Below are positions 62,715-64,000 of a DNA stretch of 64,000 bases, in pieces. The position numbers were made by a program, and so were the translations under genes. Source of the DNA: DOZZ01 sp963792655 (GTDB taxonomy: Bacteria > Acidobacteriota > Terriglobia > Bryobacterales > Bryobacteraceae); NCBI GenBank assembly GCA_963792655.1, contig CAWBWU010000001.1, positions 124,001 to 188,000 on the forward strand, given 5' to 3'. The notes beneath the pieces are model-generated. The model did no database searches. It saw only the letters and a program-made list of their open reading frames with translations, and had not been told where the DNA came from. The stretch's first letter is position 1. Each line of letters starts with the position of its first letter.

Positions 62715-63591
62715 GGTCGTAAATACGGGTAAGGTCATGGCTCGAGTAATACTCGATCTCTATCTTCCCCCTGCCCTTCCCGGCATCCACAACTCGGACG
62801 CGGGTCCCCAGCCGTTGCTCGAGCCGCTGTAACGCTGCCTTCACGTTGGGATCATCGGGCAGCTTAACCTTTTGTATACGCGGTTTCTTCGGTTGGGCAC
62901 TCTCGACCAGATCTTCCAGCTCGCGCACGCTTAGATTGTTCTCGGCTGCGCGCTCAGCCATTGCCTGCTGCTCGGTTTTATTCTCGATCCGAAGCAGGAC
63001 GCGAGCGTGACCCGCAGAAATCTGGTCTTCGGCGACCATGCGCTGTACCGGCTTACTCAGTTGGAGCAACCGGATCGTATTTGTTACGCTTGCCCGGTCT
63101 TTGCCGATGCGCTTCGCGATCTCTTCGTGGCTGATGCCCAGATCGTCGCTTAACTGAGAGTACGCGTTGGCGAGATCCATCGCGTTCAAATCTTCGCGCT
63201 GGATATTCTCAATGAGCCCGATCTCGAGAAGCTGATCGTTGCTGATGTTCTGGATGAGCACCGGAACCAGACCCACACCGGCTTTCTTCGCCGCACGCCA
63301 GCGTCGTTCTCCAGCGACGATTTCGTAGTGCTCACCGCTTCGCCTCACTACGATGGGCTGTACAATGCCGTGCTGCTCGATCGACTTAGCGAGATCAGCG
63401 ATGGTGGCTTCGTCGAACGTTTTCCGCGGTTGAAAAGGGTTGGGGCGAATTTCGTCAGGCGAGACATGGCGAACAGCCGAACCGGCAGGAGGTGCTTCTG
63501 GTGCGGGAACCGGCGCCGCGGCGGGGGGCCTAATCAAAGATGATAGGCCCCGTCCCAGGGCCTTTCTCGGAAGGTCTTTCTTATTTTCCAT
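62692..63591 (-). CDS. parB: Chromosome-partitioning protein ParB (Spo0J)
   Basis: A 299-aa ParB CTPase and parS-binding protein. N-terminal basic tail 'KALGRGLSSLI'; CTP-binding domain with 'IRPNPFQPRKTFDEATIADL', 'IVQPIVVRRSG' and the 'GERRWRAAKKAG' motif; helix-turn-helix domain 'ISHEEIAKRIGKDRASVTNT'; and a C-terminal dimerisation domain ('GRGKIEIEYYSSHDLTRIYD'). Complete and normal in length. The start overlaps the end of parA by 11 bp, as expected for a parAB operon. No parS site was found in the window by eye. Confidence 0.96.
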   Translation of the reverse strand: MENKKDLPRKALGRGLSSLIRPPAAAPVPAPEAPPAGSAVRHVSPDEIRPNPFQPRKTFDEATIADLAKSIEQHGIVQPIVVRRSGEHYEIVAGERRWRAAKKAGVGLVPVLIQNISNDQLLEIGLIENIQREDLNAMDLANAYSQLSDDLGISHEEIAKRIGKDRASVTNTIRLLQLSKPVQRMVAEDQISAGHARVLLRIENKTEQQAMAERAAENNLSVRELEDLVESAQPKKPRIQKVKLPDDPNVKAALQRLEQRLGTRVRVVDAGKGRGKIEIEYYSSHDLTRIYDLIAGDEG

Positions 63592-64000
63592 GACTTAAAA
63601 TTTCCTTCGCGAGCTGAATGTAGCTCTCCGCACCCTTCGAACGCACATCATAAAGGATCACCGGCTTACCGAAGCTGGGGGCTTCGGCCAGTTTTATACT
63701 GCGCGGGATCACTGTTTTGCAGACATCTTTGCCGAAAAACTCCCGAAGATCGCCTGCGACCTGGCGCGCCAGGTTGGTGCGATCGTCAAACATGGTCAGG
63801 AGAATGCCTTCCAGCGCGATCTTGTGATGAAAACTCTCGCGAATTCGGTCGATTGTGTCCATCAATTCGGAAATGCCTTCCAGCGCGAAAAATTCGCACT
63901 GGATGGGAACCAGTACGGAATCAGCGGCGAGCAAAGCGTTCAAAGTGAGCAGATCGAGCGCCGGTGGACAGTCGATGACGACATATTCATACCGCTTGCG
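63581..64000 (-). CDS. parA: Chromosome-partitioning ATPase ParA (Soj), 5' end off the window
   Basis: The C-terminal 139 codons of a ParA/MinD-type ATPase; the frame is open at the window edge. Walker B 'YVVIDCPPALDLLTLNAL' and 'LVPIQCEFFALEGISELM', then 'GILLTMFDDRTNLARQVAGD', 'VIPRSIKLAEAPSFGKPVIL' and the typical end 'YIQLAKEIL'. ParA drives segregation of ParB-parS complexes. The parAB location suggests that the replication origin is not far to the right of the window, since the order with gid genes is common; that is inference. Confidence 0.95.
   Translation of the reverse strand, partial: RKRYEYVVIDCPPALDLLTLNALLAADSVLVPIQCEFFALEGISELMDTIDRIRESFHHKIALEGILLTMFDDRTNLARQVAGDLREFFGKDVCKTVIPRSIKLAEAPSFGKPVILYDVRSKGAESYIQLAKEILSHGK

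Overview
The window reads as a chromosomal segment of a GC-rich, Gram-negative bacterium. The gene mix points to the phylum Acidobacteriota, probably a Solibacter/Bryobacter-like soil organism. The pointers are the paired DUF1592/DUF1552 proteins, BshC, a secreted polysaccharide-degrading repertoire, Tat-exported enolase-superfamily and PQQ-like proteins, a very large poly-HAMP hybrid kinase and a REP-associated (RAYT) transposase. This placement is inference from gene content; no rRNA gene is present.

Layout. 1-7.3 kb: the 5' part of a giant soluble hybrid histidine kinase on the minus strand, with a HAMP array of exactly 276 bp period. 7.6-13.4 kb: tRNA(CAU), a frameshifted glpD, a STAS protein, a 3-hydroxyisobutyrate-dehydrogenase-like gene, a structured leader, then dxr and rseP. 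13.4-18.9 kb: bshC, a HEAT-repeat protein, tRNA-Arg, a JAB/MPN-TonB fusion gene with two frameshifts, and small genes with an ATPase. 18.9-26.2 kb: M28 peptidase, ABC ATPase and its adaptor, accA, a RAYT transposase with its REP palindrome, and proS. 26.2-33.1 kb: two PLP enzymes, a YfhO-like membrane protein, ygfZ, a metallo-beta-lactamase-fold hydrolase and an ABA4-like membrane protein. 33.2-39.5 kb: a RAYT remnant, a secreted TIM-barrel gene carrying five indels, a TPR/outer-membrane-barrel protein, a GH75-like protein and an alcohol dehydrogenase. 39.5-40.9 kb: VanZ, two tRNAs and a solitary phage tail-tube-like gene. 40.9-58.0 kb: DUF1592/DUF1552 pair, then a plant-polysaccharide locus (two CE1-type esterases, two GH43, GH95, an MFS transporter, two enolase-superfamily proteins). 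58.1-62.3 kb: DUF3224, a GH13 amylase and a Tat-exported PQQ-like protein. 62.3-64 kb: MerR regulator and the parB/parA pair, cut by the window edge.

How the genes fit together: the esterases, arabinanase/xylosidase-like GH43 enzymes and GH95 fucosidase would strip acyl, arabinosyl, xylosyl and fucosyl groups from hemicellulose or pectin. The MFS permease would import sugars or uronates, and the enolase-superfamily proteins would dehydrate sugar acids. No SusC/SusD pair is visible.

A striking property of the sequence is the number of single-base indels that break otherwise well-conserved genes: fourteen across seven genes, five of them inside 450 bp. Core genes (dxr, rseP, proS, accA, parB) are intact. 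Draft-sequence error and true gene decay cannot be told apart from the sequence alone.
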